The notes under the pieces: generated by a model | Told to the model about the DNA's origin: nothing | Seen by the model: only the letters and a program-made list of their open reading frames with translations | Database searches by the model: none | In this document: piece by piece, positions 1 through 11,374 of the stretch | Position numbering within the stretch: position 1 is the first letter of the stretch | Layout of the letters: every line of letters starts with the position of its first letter | Program-made: the position numbers and the translations under genes | Assembly (NCBI GenBank): GCA_029237695.1 | Contig: CM055274.1 | Span: forward strand, 23,921,505 to 23,985,504 | Direction: 5' to 3' | Length of the DNA: 64,000 nucleotides | DNA from: Conchocele bisecta | Lineage: Eukaryota > Mollusca > Bivalvia > Lucinida > Thyasiridae

Positions 1-1245
1 GTCTAGGTGCGCGCCCAATATTTGATTAGATTCCCTTCACTCCTCAGATATAATGGTTCTACTACGGTTTTTACCTCGACTGTAGCGGGTCTAGTTGATT
101 TATATGCACCTGTTGCCACTTTGAGGGCCGCTCTTTGAATTAGTTATAATTTATCTACATGTAAGTGTTCCTCTGCAGCGTATTTATATAGCATGGTGCC
201 ATAGTCTACTGTTGATAATATAGAAGCTTTGTTCAGCGATATAAGTGATAGTTTATCCGCTCCATATGATATACCTGATACTAGTGTTATTACGTTGAGA
301 TTTTTACTACGGCGTCGGACTATGATATGTGTATGTGTTCCCCAGGTATAGTACGTCGATCGTCCAAATACATACCCAGGAAATTTACACATTTAGTGTA
401 TGGTATTGCTTGATTGCTTACCATTAAATCTTTAATTTTATAAGTTTGTTCTCTTATGTATGCATACCGCTGCTCCTCATTTCTATAGCAGATTAATCCA
501 CCTTCATGAAATATGACAGCCTCAGTTTTGAGCGGGGAGATTTTAAAGTCCCATTTAGTTTGCCAAATTGTTATTTTATCTAGTGCTGTCTGTATTACCA
601 CCAGGGCTATTCTGAGATATGTATGCTCTTTCCAGATCGCGCCGTCGTCGGCAAATTGTGCTAGGCCTGGATTAGTGCTTGTACTCATACTGTCTAATTT
701 TGTATATAATGTATTTATCATGACATTAAGTAGTGTCGGGCTTACAACACTACACAGGGGGCTGCAATTATCAATACTTTGAAATTCTGAATGCTCTGTG
801 CCTATATTTTTGTTTATGCCCTTCCCGATCAGTTGTTCTATTGTTCCCTTTATCCACAATAGGTCAAATGCTTTTTATAAGTCTAGGAATACAGCAACGT
901 CTAATTTCATTTCTCCTTGAGCTTTAATAATTGTTTCAAATCGAGCTAATTGATCCATCGTGGATTTATGATTTCTAAATCCTGAATGGGTTGGGCCAAT
1001 TTTCTGATTAGATTCAAAATTATGTTTTGTTTGATGGATACAATAGTTTCCATTAATTTACATATTACTGATGTGAATGAAATGGGTCTGTACGAGGCTG
1101 GTAGAGTTGCGTCCTTGTTTGGTTTGATTATTGGGATAATGGTAGCCTCTTTCCAAACGTCAACACATATTAGTTTTCATCCTGCCCGACTAACATGTCA
1201 AAAATAATTGACATACGCCGAGAGGGCTTGGTTTATTGGCTGATA
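1..1245 (-). pseudogene. Non-LTR retrotransposon reverse transcriptase relic (Jockey/I-like), cut by window edge
   Basis: Read on the minus strand from about 1245 down to 1, a broken reverse transcriptase is visible in the family order: a YRPIS segment (about 1100), a SGFRxHxSTxDQL-like segment (about 970), motif A as FLDL-stop-KAFD (about 880), an SVVSPTLLNV motif-B segment (about 740), the catalytic FADD box (644-655), then thumb and downstream sequence to the left edge. There is an in-frame stop inside motif A (about 883) and a frameshift near 350, where two reading frames encode overlapping copies of the same RRT-like segment. It is a dead LINE copy. The WKxATIIPI-KPNKD...YRPIS style suggests the Jockey/I group, but the exact clade is inference. 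Its 3' end lies left of the window. Confidence 0.85.
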
Positions 1246-1631
1246 ACATAAATCCTGATTAGATACTCGCTTTACTGGTGATCCACATGAGCCTTAGAGG
1301 AGGCCACGAAACAAAGCAATGAGCGCCCAAATCAAATTGAAACCGATTACTTGATGTATCATGGATGATCCACATTTAACGAGTGTGGACCGCGCATTGC
1401 ATAGTAACTCTACGACATGGTGTGTAGTCGTTACAAACTAAAGTAGAAATCAATTGGATATTGCATGAGTGACGATTAAATATGATATTTATTAAACGAA
1501 TTTACTCATTCCATAAGAAACATTGAGAATTATAGTCAGCTCAGAGATATAAATACAGAGCCTGAATACCTGGGTCAGCTTTATTGTTTTTACCCGATTT
1601 ACCCGAAATACCGTCATACATGTGTGTGGTC
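1246..1631. other. No gene seen; short repeat fragment
   Basis: AT-rich sequence without a convincing ORF. Around 1475-1500 is a piece resembling the AATATGAAATTTATTAAAC stretch found in the duplicated blocks at 12.7 and 15.45 kb, so this is probably repeat debris. Confidence 0.4.
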
Positions 1632-1855
1632 GTGACTGAAACAATGGGGAGTATGTGTTTTGTGACCAGTGTAGCTCCTGAATAAATAGCACACTTTTAT
1701 AGACTGATAGCAGTCGATATTACTTGTTAGAAGTATGGCGGATGTTTCATTGAATGGCAAAGTCAGTGCATATCCTGATCAGACTGTGCCGATGCTCAGG
1801 CTGATCTGGATCTTCACTGGTCACAAAACCCATAAGCCCCATTTCGCCAAGTCAC
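1632..1855. repeat. MITE-like palindromic repeat, copy 1
   Basis: The left end (about 1632-1675) and right end (about 1814-1855) are imperfect inverted repeats. Each contains a GTGACT...AAATGGGG...TTTTGTGACCAGTG-type arm, read in opposite directions. Between them is a segment reading cctgatcagactgtgccga. A second copy with the same architecture lies at 55903-56108, and related GATCAGnCTGTGCATCTGCG segments occur at 32.88-32.94 kb and 58.75-59.54 kb. No coding capacity. Interpreted as a non-autonomous DNA transposon; superfamily unknown. Confidence 0.65.
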
Positions 1856-2440
1856 TGTCACATACCAGTGAGAATTGCGAAGTCAGTGTCGGTGGCTCCC
1901 AGTTTGAAGCGGAACCTCCCGAAGTCGTACAGCACGGTTTCATCATTCTGCACGATTCGCCATAGTTTGGTAATACGCCTTGATGATGATGATGATTTAT
2001 ACATTTATATGATCAAATATTCGAACCGAAAACTCAGAAAATAGCCAATTCAAAATGTTACCCCACCCACCCAATTCGATACACAATGGTATCATTATGT
2101 ATCGAAGTAAGTGGAGTAATTGTTGAATGAGCACTTTTCCTGGTCTCAATCATTGACCGGTATTGGAGCACAGTTCTAGAATTCGGTATCGTGCAAAACA
2201 TCAAAGCAGTTGATACAACCCGAACCTGTTGGAAAGCCCGATGGACAGTCCTGTGTCGGTATTACACACTCACACGTCATCAACTACCATCTAGATAGTT
2301 ACATGCACACCCACCCTCTGCTAATGAGACTACCTGTGTAGGCGCCTGGTTAGTGACACTTTCACCAGTAAGTAACTGGAATGGACCCCCTCGTGTTATT
2401 TTCAGACTACTCCATTTTCCAGAAAAGGATACTGTTAGCG
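1856..2440. other. No gene seen
   Basis: No coding signal or clear repeat apart from a short GAT run (about 1982-1995). Confidence 0.4.
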
Positions 2441-2890
2441 GGACAGTACCGTGCACAACTTATGATACAAGTATTAAACTTGGCACATTTGTCAATGATC
2501 AATGCAATGAACATTTTTAGATGTAGACCCACTTGGAAAAAATCAAGATGGCCGCCTTTTTCAAGATGGCAACCAAATCTTAACTACTTATCGCATACAC
2601 ACTTTATTCAGAGTTTGTAACAAATTGCTTGTAAACGTATGATACAACAACTTATGTATGTACAAAATGGGTTAAATCAGTTATTGCCTACCAAAAGCAA
2701 AGTTTGCCGCAATGTTCAAGATGGCCGCCATTTCAATATGGTTTCATATATTGCAATGTCGACTGACAATTTCAATTGAATAAAACTGAAAAGATTGCCA
2801 ACTAAATCCAAATGATATTACACCATAAAAGCACCTATTGATTTACAAAATGGACACCGTTTCCAAGATGGCCGTCACATAATTGATGCT
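2440..2890. repeat. Diverged tandem repeat with AAGATGGCCGCC motifs
   Basis: Three or so diverged units of roughly 150-170 bp, each containing a motif like CAAGATGGCCGCC: at 2544-2556, again truncated at 2562, at 2717-2730, and as CAAGATGGCCGTC at 2864-2876. The motif core resembles the YY1 consensus AAnATGGCGGC. The same kind of unit recurs at 13.9-14.3, 17.2-18.0, 26.1-26.5, 31.2-31.5, 44.3-45.0 and 53.8-54.4 kb, so it is a dispersed satellite-like family. Confidence 0.55.
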
Positions 2891-3334
2891 TCCGAACTGT
2901 ACACTGGTTTATTTCATGATACAATGTGTGATATGTATAATATGCTATGCGAAGTGCCAAAGCGTACACAAGATTTTCCTTGGTTTCATAAAACAAATGA
3001 TGCGGTCATTATATGTACTATTGCTTTCTTTGGAAAACTGTACACTAATACTTATGAAAGGAATTGTATTTCTTTGGTCAGGAATCTGTGTATGAACGAT
3101 TTATCTCCTGTTTTACCTGTTAATATATGGAGGATGTGTTACATATGGGATAAATTTGTTCATGCATATTTATTTGGGAAATGGAAATTGTTTCAAATCA
3201 AACTGTTTACAATGCCATGTGATTCATGGTTCGTTGTGTGATTAGTTTCGATCACATTCGCCTTCTCATTTACATAAAGCCGTGCATTTCGTGCATGCTA
3301 TCATGCATTTACAGTTCCTTGTACATCCTCTAAT

Positions 3335-4500
3335 TCACTGGCAGTCAGATTTCATGACCCTATGCCACACCCTTGGTGCCTCGGGAAGGATGGTCCAACA
3401 TGGTTCCCAGATGTGAGTTGTTGATCGCTTACAACCCCAGTCAGCTGGTGATGGAAGACCTAGTGGGCGTCGCAATAGTGACTGTCCCCAACAGTGACCA
3501 TTCGTTTCGTATGCTCTAATGGAGCAGGGGATGTTGGATTTCTCTTTCCTGTTGAACAGATACTTTCCTGCTACATTCACTGTCTGTCAGGTACTTGTTC
3601 TGTCAAGTATGAGAACTATAAATCGGTCAATGGCTCCCATGATCATATCGACAATGACTTCAGTGGGAGTATTACTCAGTACCACGAAGGATTCAGTGAT
3701 GTCGTCAAAATTATCCATGTTGCAATGGCGTATTATTTCCTCGTCTCGTTCTATGTACTTCGTGGACCCCAGTGCATCGGCTATAGCATGTATTGTAATA
3801 TATCGGAATTACATACCTACTCCAAATGCTATCCAGAGTGCTGAAATATCAAACTGCCGAAACAGGCCAACAGCTATCACAAAGGCATCTGTGTTGACAT
3901 GACACTGTGACACATTAACCATAAATACCCATGTTTTGCACACTCAACTGTTTGCAATATAATGTGTGTGTCTGTTTCTTTGTGTGTGCAATGTGATACA
4001 CAGGAAAGTAGCACCATGAGTGGAGACTACTTACTTGTCCTAATATTCGACACTTGTGGAAACCTCTCCGAGATACTTGAATAGCTATGTCTTATTTTCG
4101 TCCAGTTTTATAGGAATGAATCCCAATTGCTTGGTAAATTACTGTCTGAATGAACACGTCGTCTTATACCTGAGCCTCATTTAGTGCGTTCTATGGACTG
4201 CATCCTATAAAAAGAATACGTGTCCCAGATAAGTTCAATCCCGTTGAAATACTGATTCTATGACGTGATGTACTTGTTGCAATTGCGTGATGTGTGAAAT
4301 GTCCTCGAGGCACATGGCTTTAGCATATGGACAACAGCCGCACCATCGAGAAGTACATATACCGCTTGGACGTCAGGTATGCTGTCGTGAGCATCGTCTG
4401 GACACTCTTCACTTTTTCGTGATGATTTACGTTTGTGCTGTTGCTCTGCTTCCAATTGATGTTGTCAAGTAAGGCTTCAAACTCGCAAATCTCTCTGGCT
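3335..4500 (-). pseudogene. Relic of a repeat-associated invertebrate ORF family of unknown function
   Basis: Minus-strand pieces appear in the right order. From about 4440 to 4290 is a DGAAVVHMLKP segment. From about 4230 to 4050 is a LIWDTY...SGIRRRVHSD...LPSNWDSFL segment. From 3905 to 3335 come an AVGLFRQ...LWIAFGVG segment, an IHAIADALG segment, an ITESFVVLSNTPTE segment and a GHCWGQ...LPSPADWG...WEPCWTILPEA tail. I recognise this succession as a family that recurs in cnidarian and mollusc gene lists and usually carries an FHAFTGCDT block, which is missing here. There are several in-frame stops (for example near 3795 and 3610), frameshifts and at least two internal deletions. The function of intact members is not known to me; copy number in invertebrates suggests a mobile or captured gene. 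Confidence 0.6.
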
Positions 4501-4879
4501 ACCTCTGTACCATCTATCGGAGAAGTACTGACGCGTTATCAATGGGACCTATAACTCCGCCATTACCATTGACCCACTTGCTGTTTTTCTCATGAGCTTG
4601 GTCGATAGGTAGCGTTGATAATAACTTGTGCAGTTTATGCAATAGGAAGTTCCCTGCTTCAAACTATTTAACAACATGTAAGTCCCAAAGGTAGACTAGC
4701 AGCCAAATATAATGCAAAGTGCAAATAACCAATGTAGCAGATGGCTAATGCTTCTGTGTACACTGTCAAATTATCTTCCCGAATTGAAAGAAAGAAAAAT
4801 CCAACCTCGTCATGCCCCCGATATTGTTTAGATATTTTGGCCACTCTTTTTACGTCACGTGACCAGTGAGAAACGAGTT
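4501..4879. other. No gene seen
   Basis: No coding signal supported; may contain the degraded 5' part of the adjacent minus-strand relic. Confidence 0.3.
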
Positions 4880-5045
4880 AATTGATGCACTAATCTACTT
4901 CACAGGCATGTTAATGTATCATTTACATTAGTTTCAAGCATATGCTTTGGGATTATCTTGTAAGTCGGATCATGTTCGTCATGTGAGGCGGTTTTAAAAT
5001 TACAGCCTCTGTCTTTTTGAGACACCACCAAGATGGTCACAGGAT
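4880..5045. repeat. Dispersed repeat, copy related to 32034-32205
   Basis: Sequence around 4882-5040 (TTAATTGATGCACTAATCTA, then a TTTCAAG...TTTGGG stretch, then a CATGTTCGTCATGT stretch and an accAAGATGGTCA end) aligns by eye with 32034-32205 in the same order. Non-coding; class unknown. Confidence 0.5.
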
Positions 5046-6169
5046 ATTTCATTTATCTGTATTAACAATACTTAAACCTATGTTTTTAAATAGTGAATAT
5101 CCAGAGCAGAATGGCTGCATGTTATGGGAAAATAGATCCCACAATATCCATACGAACAATGAAAGTAGCAAAGAATAACAAAATGTGTGGTCATTGGTTA
5201 GTTTATATACTTGGAAACAGTCTTTGGTGGTGGTGGACCTATAAGTATCAATGAGGCACACATAGTGAATTCAGCTGTCTGTAGAATAATTAGTTGAGGG
5301 ATATTAATTTTTAAATATGTCAATACAGTGAGAATAATAGGAATTGCATCAATGTAAACTTGCGGTAAAACTTTGCGTCACAGAAAATATTGCTCATAAA
5401 GTTTCGGTGGACGACATTTTTCTGAACTGCTTAATATGTAGAAGTAGGAAAAATCTCTATTATCACTACAGTATTTGCTGACAAGTGTTATTTTAGTGTA
5501 TATAATTAATATTCAGGTGACTTGTAATGAAAGACACCAATTGTTATTCGATATAATGGTTTTTTTTTATGTTTTAGGCCAAAATCAATATCCACTGGAG
5601 GCCGGATCAAGTAATCAAATATGCACTGGTAACACAAACTGGCCAACCTAGTCTTCAAAAATAGCTAACCTCACGTCATTTTCACATATATCATCGATAC
5701 TCATACCCTAGCAATGACCTAAACCAGCTGTGTGGCCTTTTCTGAGCAATAAAGCTCACTGACCGTTCCAAGGCGGGACCTTTTTCAACAAAACCGTTTT
5801 TAGTGGTTATTATGCTGCTATGTGGTCTGTGACTGTAGAACATGCTCTTGTGCAGACCCAATTCTTCATATTACAACACAGATAGTGAATTGTTTGTCGC
5901 ATTATCTCTTGAAAACTTTAAAATTGTATATATTTCGAGTTGGTGCGAATTGCGAAAAGTCACTAGCTGGAGTTGAACGGTCATTATACCCGAAACCCCG
6001 GCATGGGCGGGCGGTACCGAGATTCCTGCGGGGATCGCCAATGGTGATCTGACGCCACTCGGGGAAACGGAGTCCCTGGTGAAACGGTGGGAGATTGAGG
6101 TGTACAAAAATCGGCCTCAATGACACGCTGGAGTTTCGCAGCATTAAAATAGGAGACCAGTGGGTAAAA
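5046..6169. other. No gene seen; base composition shifts to GC-rich near 5940
   Basis: AT-rich without genes up to about 5940, including a T-run near 5562-5570. From about 5940 the sequence becomes clearly more GC-rich, which marks the left edge of the element described next. Confidence 0.4.
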
Positions 6170-6937
6170 TGAGGAACGAACTGGATGTTGCTGATGTAGC
6201 CACTGATGATATTCGCACAATGGAGACCAAGTTAAGTGAATATGAAAAGTGACCTACCGCTAAACCTTCGCAAACTCCGGGGACTCGATAAGGCTATGCA
6301 AACAATGCGGGGCGAGCTCGCCAAACTATCGGCGTTGGATGAAAATATCGCGCTAGAAAAAGAAAACTGGAAGAAGCCCATGATGACGAAGATAAGCGGC
6401 GGATCACTGAACGCCTACAGGTGTCGCAGGATGAAAGAGAAGTTCGCCTGGAGGCTGCCTCGGCCAACCGTGAGGCGCTCCGCACCCAAATAAATCGGAT
6501 CAGCGAAACAATCTCACGGGTCCTGCATGAGGACACGACACACGGTGAGCGTCTTCGCACGCTGTTCAGAGAGCAAGGCGTCACAATAGTAAGCATCCTC
6601 ACGGCGCTCGGCATGATATATCGACCCTAGTTCTAGCTCTCCCGGGCAGCGGTGCCGCTGTTGTGTCAGCGCCTGCGCCTGCGCCCTCTTCCGGCGGAGC
6701 CAAGGAGTGGGTAAAAAAGCCGCTAAAAGCCCTCGCCAGTCTCCTAGCCAAATTACCTGGAAAGGTTGCTGCCGCACTGCCTGGTATGATAGGCGAGCTA
6801 GTCTCCTTCTTGCTATACATCTTGTCAAAACGGCCGGATGGCTTGCCGAGAATGTTTGGGCCATGGTCCTCGCGGTCGCTGGCCTTCTACTGTTCGCCGC
6901 CCGAGAGTGGCTTAGGTCAAAACCAAAGCGCGATTAG
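6170..6937 (+). pseudogene. Frameshifted coiled-coil plus hydrophobic-tail ORF of a virus-like/large DNA element
   Basis: Three frames carry consecutive parts of one protein. The first part is a charged coiled-coil-like stretch rich in E, K, R and L (about 6170-6600) that includes REALRTQINRISETISRVL and ends in ERLRTLFREQGVTIVSILTA. Next comes a Pro/Ala/Gly-rich linker with GGAKEWVKKPLKALASLLAK (about 6640-6830). The end is a hydrophobic segment VWAMVLAVAGLLLFAAREWL (about 6865-6925) followed by a basic tail and stop at 6937. Frame changes fall near 6355, 6615 (a small AT duplication) and 6840. I recognise the REQG-xTIxSILTA / KEWVKK / WLAENxWA pattern from multi-copy hypothetical proteins of corals and molluscs. 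A membrane-associated role is inference from the terminal hydrophobic segment. The ORF faces the next one tail to tail. Confidence 0.6.
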
Positions 6938-7760
6938 CCCGATCGCCACGAGGGCGACGATGAGCCTCATTTGTTCGGCTTCGGGGTCCGACGCTGAGTG
7001 CACCGAGTCCTAGTGCGCCGAATCCAAGATCGGGCGCTTGCGGTGGCTGTGGCTTTACGAAATCGGCGCCAGTTGCCATTCCAGCGGCGGGCTGGATGAT
7101 AGCCGTGTTCACTTTCCCGTTACAACCGAGCTTTAAGTTGGTGGTGGCAATCACAATGTCATTATTGTAGCCGTCAGCCCGGTCGTCTCGTAGTATCATG
7201 TTGCTCGGCGCCATATATAGGCCGATTCTAAATACATAGTCCACTGGGGTGCTAGCATACTGTAAAACGCCTTGGTACTTCTTTATCGCCGCAGGGAGGT
7301 CTACCGGAGATGAGATGGCGTCCTCGACATTTTCCAATAACATTTTATCTGCACCGAACGCTATTCCCGTTCCCAATATAGAGCGGCGCGCTTGTTCATG
7401 TGCGCTGAGGATGGCCCAGACGTATGTGCGAATGGAGCGGGGAACACCGGCCTGCGTAAACCGTAGACTCCTGTCTAACACAAATGGGCCACAAGCGTCC
7501 AGGGCACCAGCAGCTTTGGGGAAAGCCAATCGCAAGATGAGACACCACAGTGCCGGCCACCAGACATCGTTGATGGGTAAACCTTCCCGGCGTTCCGACT
7601 GGTGATGTGGTCGCCGGAGTTATCGTGCCTAAAATCCGTCTGCGTCCAAGCCCCGTGGCCCGAATGAGAACATCTCCAAAGCGATTGCTGCTCGGAAATA
7701 CTTTTTGTCGCCAGTCCGTATCCCGCGAGACTCCACATTCGCTGTCTTCCAAAAGCTCGA
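6912..7760 (-). pseudogene. Virus-like/large DNA element ORF with C-terminal membrane segment, frameshifted
   Basis: The longest frame (7535 to 6912) encodes ADKMLLENVEDAISSPVDLP, KYQGVLQYASTPVDYVFRIG, MAPSNMILRDDRADGYNNDI and VIATTNLKLGCNGKVNTA, followed by an Ala/Pro-rich stretch. In another frame, from about 6985 to 6915, the sequence continues as a hydrophobic tail ending IVALVAIGLIALWF and a stop, so a frameshift near 6990 has hidden the natural C-terminal membrane anchor. Upstream, 7535-7760 carries further coding-like pieces (GPRGLDADGF, LPINDVWWPALWC) with stops and frame changes. The protein resembles multi-copy coral/mollusc hypothetical proteins; function unknown. Its end overlaps the end of the convergent plus-strand ORF by about 26 bp, an unusually compact arrangement for animal DNA. 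Confidence 0.6.
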
Positions 7761-7786
7761 CGATCGTAGGTGTTGGAAACGGGGTC

Positions 7787-8092
7787 TCAGTGGGGGTCCT
7801 GCGGTTTAACGACGTGCAGTTCTTTCAGAATCCGCCTAGTGGTGTAGTACACGTGAACATTAAAAACTGCCCTCAGGAAGGGGCTCTCCGCGGTCATATG
7901 GTCCTGAGAGGAAATCCCGCATCCGACTGTTGCGCACCTTACGACGAAGTTCAACTTTGTTTTCAAATACTGCATCAGTGTTGCTTTCCACCCGTTCAAA
8001 GCATCGATGGTAGTCATCTTGGGTAGCCTATATTTTTCAAACATGTGGAGTAAGTTGGTTTGAAAGCCTTTTGATGTTGTCCCAGCTGGCAA
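7787..8092 (-). pseudogene. Virus-like/large DNA element ORF fragment
   Basis: An open minus-strand frame of 101 codons containing EKYRLPKMTTIDALNGWK, LKTKLNFVVRCATVGCGISS and a C-terminal NVHVYYTTRRILKELHV stretch. It lies upstream of, and in the same direction as, the previous ORF and shares its GC-rich composition. The HVYYTTRRIL pattern is familiar from the same multi-copy coral/mollusc protein set, but I cannot assign a function. Probably a truncated copy. Confidence 0.45.
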
Positions 8093-8094
8093 TA

Positions 8095-8394
8095 GCCGAC
8101 AGCGATATATCAGATAATGAGTTCGAACTGGTCGTCGAGTAAATGGCTAGGTACCAGGAGTTAAAGGGTTCGATCCGGTCCAATGCTCACCCGCAGGTTT
8201 TGGGAGATGACGACGTACAAAAACTGGTCAGGAAGGGGCGGGCCGCCGAGAAATGGACTCGCCCGCCTCGGGACGTAATATGCTTGTACGCGTGTCTGCA
8301 GCAGCAACAAGCTGCTCTGTTGCAAGCCCCACCACCATACTGCCCGAGCGCCAGATCCTTCAGATCTCCACTGGTGCCACTTTACGAAGCATAA
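8095..8394 (+). pseudogene. Plus-strand ORF pair of the virus-like element
   Basis: A frame ending DSDISDNEFELVVE stops at 8140-8142 and is followed immediately by an ATG (8143) opening an 83-codon ORF. That ORF contains QVLGDDDVQKLVRKGRAAEK, KWTRPPRDVICLYACLQQ and a Pro-rich stretch before a stop at 8394. Stop-to-start adjacency is typical of compact viral or plasmid-like genomes rather than animal genes. Either two adjacent genes or one gene split by a nonsense change; product unknown. Confidence 0.4.
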
Positions 8395-10851
8395 AATTTT
8401 CGGGCAAGATCTTTTTTTTGTCCATCGTTCGGGCCGATCACTTTGGCCGGCCATGTGTGTGGCCCGTCCCTTGTGCTCTCTATTGACTCTCCTTTGCATT
8501 GTTGCAATGCTGTTATTATCAAGCGACATGGGTGCTCTGTGAAAATGGGGCTGGGATGCGCGACGGTCACCAAATAGCTTGTGCATTCGCCCCCCCCCCT
8601 TCTTGCTAGACAGAACAACGTCTGGCCAATTAATAAGACATTTGCGGTTGAGTACGGAGATCGGCGACATACAGTGTGCATATATTCCTTAACGGAAGAT
8701 GTCTAAGGGATTTCCACCTACGTATTCCTACTTAGTACACCTACTTAGTATTCCGCGATATTTTCGAGAAGTTGCCTACATACCCATCTGACCAAGTATA
8801 CATGATACACGTGCTAAAAAAACAAGAACTATACAATGTCCGTATCTGAAGACAGAGTTAGAGACTTGGTACTTCACCTCAAACCACCCACCCATTGGTG
8901 TTCTGAAATATTTCCCCCATGTTGCTCCTTTGCTTAATGTGCACATTACAGTCATAACTAATTGATCAAGGCTGGCGAAAACCGCATGCAAATATTCCAT
9001 TGCGTTAAACATCTATAGCGGTTTATTTAATGACTACCAATGAATTAGTGGGTTTCTCCGTGAAAAAAAAATCTTTATTATCATTTGTAATTGTTTTCAA
9101 ATCCAAGTTGTGTACGGGGCGGTGGCGAGGGTGGGAGGGTGGCGGTGCGTATGCCGGGTTTGTCCATACCTGCAACCTCCTATGATATAGCATGCGGCAC
9201 CCTGTATGTCCGATTTTCATAATTACGTTATACCTGTCACTTTATAGTAATAAATGCAGGTAACGTTTACATAGTCACTGTTGTTGTTGTTTCTTGGTAA
9301 TCCACCCGCTGAATGTCGAGTCACCGTAGTGCAGACGTAGAAATATTATCACAGTACTATAACAATACGATAATTCTATGAAATTAAATAACGTTTAACA
9401 GTTAATAACAAAAATTGATTGTTTGATTGCACCTTTCCATACATTCAATGCGTATGTCAAGGCGTGACAATTGTACTGTCAAGTGAATGGCGGAAGCAAA
9501 CAGAACAAGAAAAACATACGTGCATGGTGAAGAGTTTTCACACATTATTTCCGTTTAATTGTAACGGCATCATATGCTCAAAACAGTTACCGCTCAATTG
9601 TGTCTTGGGAAACTTGTATATTCGTGATATTGAGGGCTGGGAAAATGAAAATTGATAAAAACTCGCTTCCTGTTTCTCGAATGATCTGCGAAACTGGCAA
9701 ATCTCACTAGAAGTATGAATATCCTGCTGAAATCGGAATCATTGGCGGTCCGGATAAACTAGTGTCATGTTTATTGGACGATACAATAGATGAAACAAGG
9801 TACCTACCTGTGTTTGCCCAATTTGAAATCGCATTGAAGAACCGGAAGTATTTTATGGAGCCAACTTCTCACTTAATATAGCTGTAACATTGTAGCCTCC
9901 ATCAGGTGCAGGTGTTAACTTTGGTTAGTACAATAGTCTCACATGGGCGTTGGTTGACAACACGTGTGTTTCGACTGCAATGTGCTTTATGTGAATTAAA
10001 TTTAAACATCTGGTAGTTGTATTAACAATGCACCTGAATGATTGACAGTTTGAGGACAGGAGGTGACGATAGTTTATCTCTGTAAAGTAAGCCATATAAA
10101 TAACGGCCAATGAGAATCATTGGTCCACGCTATTCTTGATACTCCCTATTCTTGATACTCCCGTAGGTAATATTGGTTGCTGATGATGTATTCAGATGGC
10201 GCTGATTGTCAGTCGGAGGAGCTTGACCAAGGGTATACAATGCTGGTTTATTAGGACAGCCACACACAACGCGAGGAATAGACGCGCAACGAGGAGCACG
10301 GAATCAGAGTAAATGTTAACTTTATTTAGAAACTTTAGATAGCTAATAAACTTGTAAATTAATTGATTTAATAAGTAAGAATTTTAAATGGACTTGAGTT
10401 GTGTTAATTTAAATCCCAGCAACACTACATACCGCAGCAATCATTCCTATTATTCTAGGTCAAAATTCAAGGTTAAGCTACCACTTTCAAACTGCTAGCA
10501 TACATATAAATTAGAGATGTACTTGTACATGAGCTAAACAAAGTACATGTATGTACCTTTTTGTTCCATACATTGGTACCGATGAGTCAACAGTTACGAC
10601 CTAAATCATACTCTAGTTCTTTTCTCAGTCGGCGGCCTACCGCGACTTATATGTATAGGGTACATGTACCTGCAAACAGTGTATACCTATTAATCCAGCA
10701 GCAATAAACAACCCATACAGGATCAGTTACAGCAGACTGGCGAACAGTGTAGGCCATAGCCGGTCTGAAATGACGAGTTCTCACATTTTGTAAGCCACAG
10801 TTTGCAATCAGACACCGAATACCTAACCGTATTCTGTATACATTACACTTA
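8395..10851. other. No gene seen
   Basis: After about 8700 the sequence returns to AT-rich host-like composition. It holds a C-run (8589-8598), an A-run (9064-9071), a G-rich stretch (9114-9150) and a small tandem duplication of ATTCTTGATACTCCC (about 10132-10163). No ORF looks coding. Confidence 0.4.
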
Positions 10852-11369
10852 CTGTCTGTTGCACGAGATCTATCCAAGTTTTACGGCCATGTAAACAATG
10901 CAAACACAATCTTTATTTCGATAATATTAAATGTTATCAAGATTTAAGAGTGAGCCTTATTTTTATCTCCTGAAATTTGGTCCAATATTGATCTCATTGC
11001 GAAAATTTTGTTTCCCCAAATTAAATCTCCATATATATATTCACAGAGTGAAGATGTCTATGGCGATTTAACATGCGGAAATCTTTCTAATTTCAGAAAT
11101 AGTGGACCGATTTTCAAAATGTTATAGATCATTCAAAGCTATCCAGCTAGATTTCGGAGTCAATTTCCAAATATATTTGTATTGGCTCCTCCCCCAGTTC
11201 CACCATTTGCCCATGTTAAATTCTGATAGAAAACTAATTTGTTCGTAATAAAATCAATATTTGACCAAATTTCACGAAATATAAAGAAGGCTCATTCTTA
11301 AATTTTGATTATTGTTTTTGCATTGTTTATATGGCCGTAAAATTTGGGCCGGTTTCATGAAACAGACAG
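10852..11369. repeat. MITE-like palindromic element with possible TA target duplication
   Basis: Outer inverted repeats begin CTGTCTGTT (10852) and end AACAGACAG (11369). Each is flanked by TA (10850-10851 and 11370-11371). An inner inverted repeat, TTTTACGGCCATGTAAACAA near 10880 and its complement near 11310-11342, extends the symmetry, and internal text (gaCCGATTTTCAAAATg, TTTCGGAGTCAATTTCC) is shared with 30163-30700. No coding capacity. The TA flanks would fit a Tc1/mariner-type origin, but this is inference. Confidence 0.6.
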
Positions 11370-11374
11370 TAGTA

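Noticed and set aside
3494..3902. Plus-strand ORFs of 116 and 127 codons
   Set aside because: They are antisense shadows of the minus-strand relic whose motifs are recognisable.
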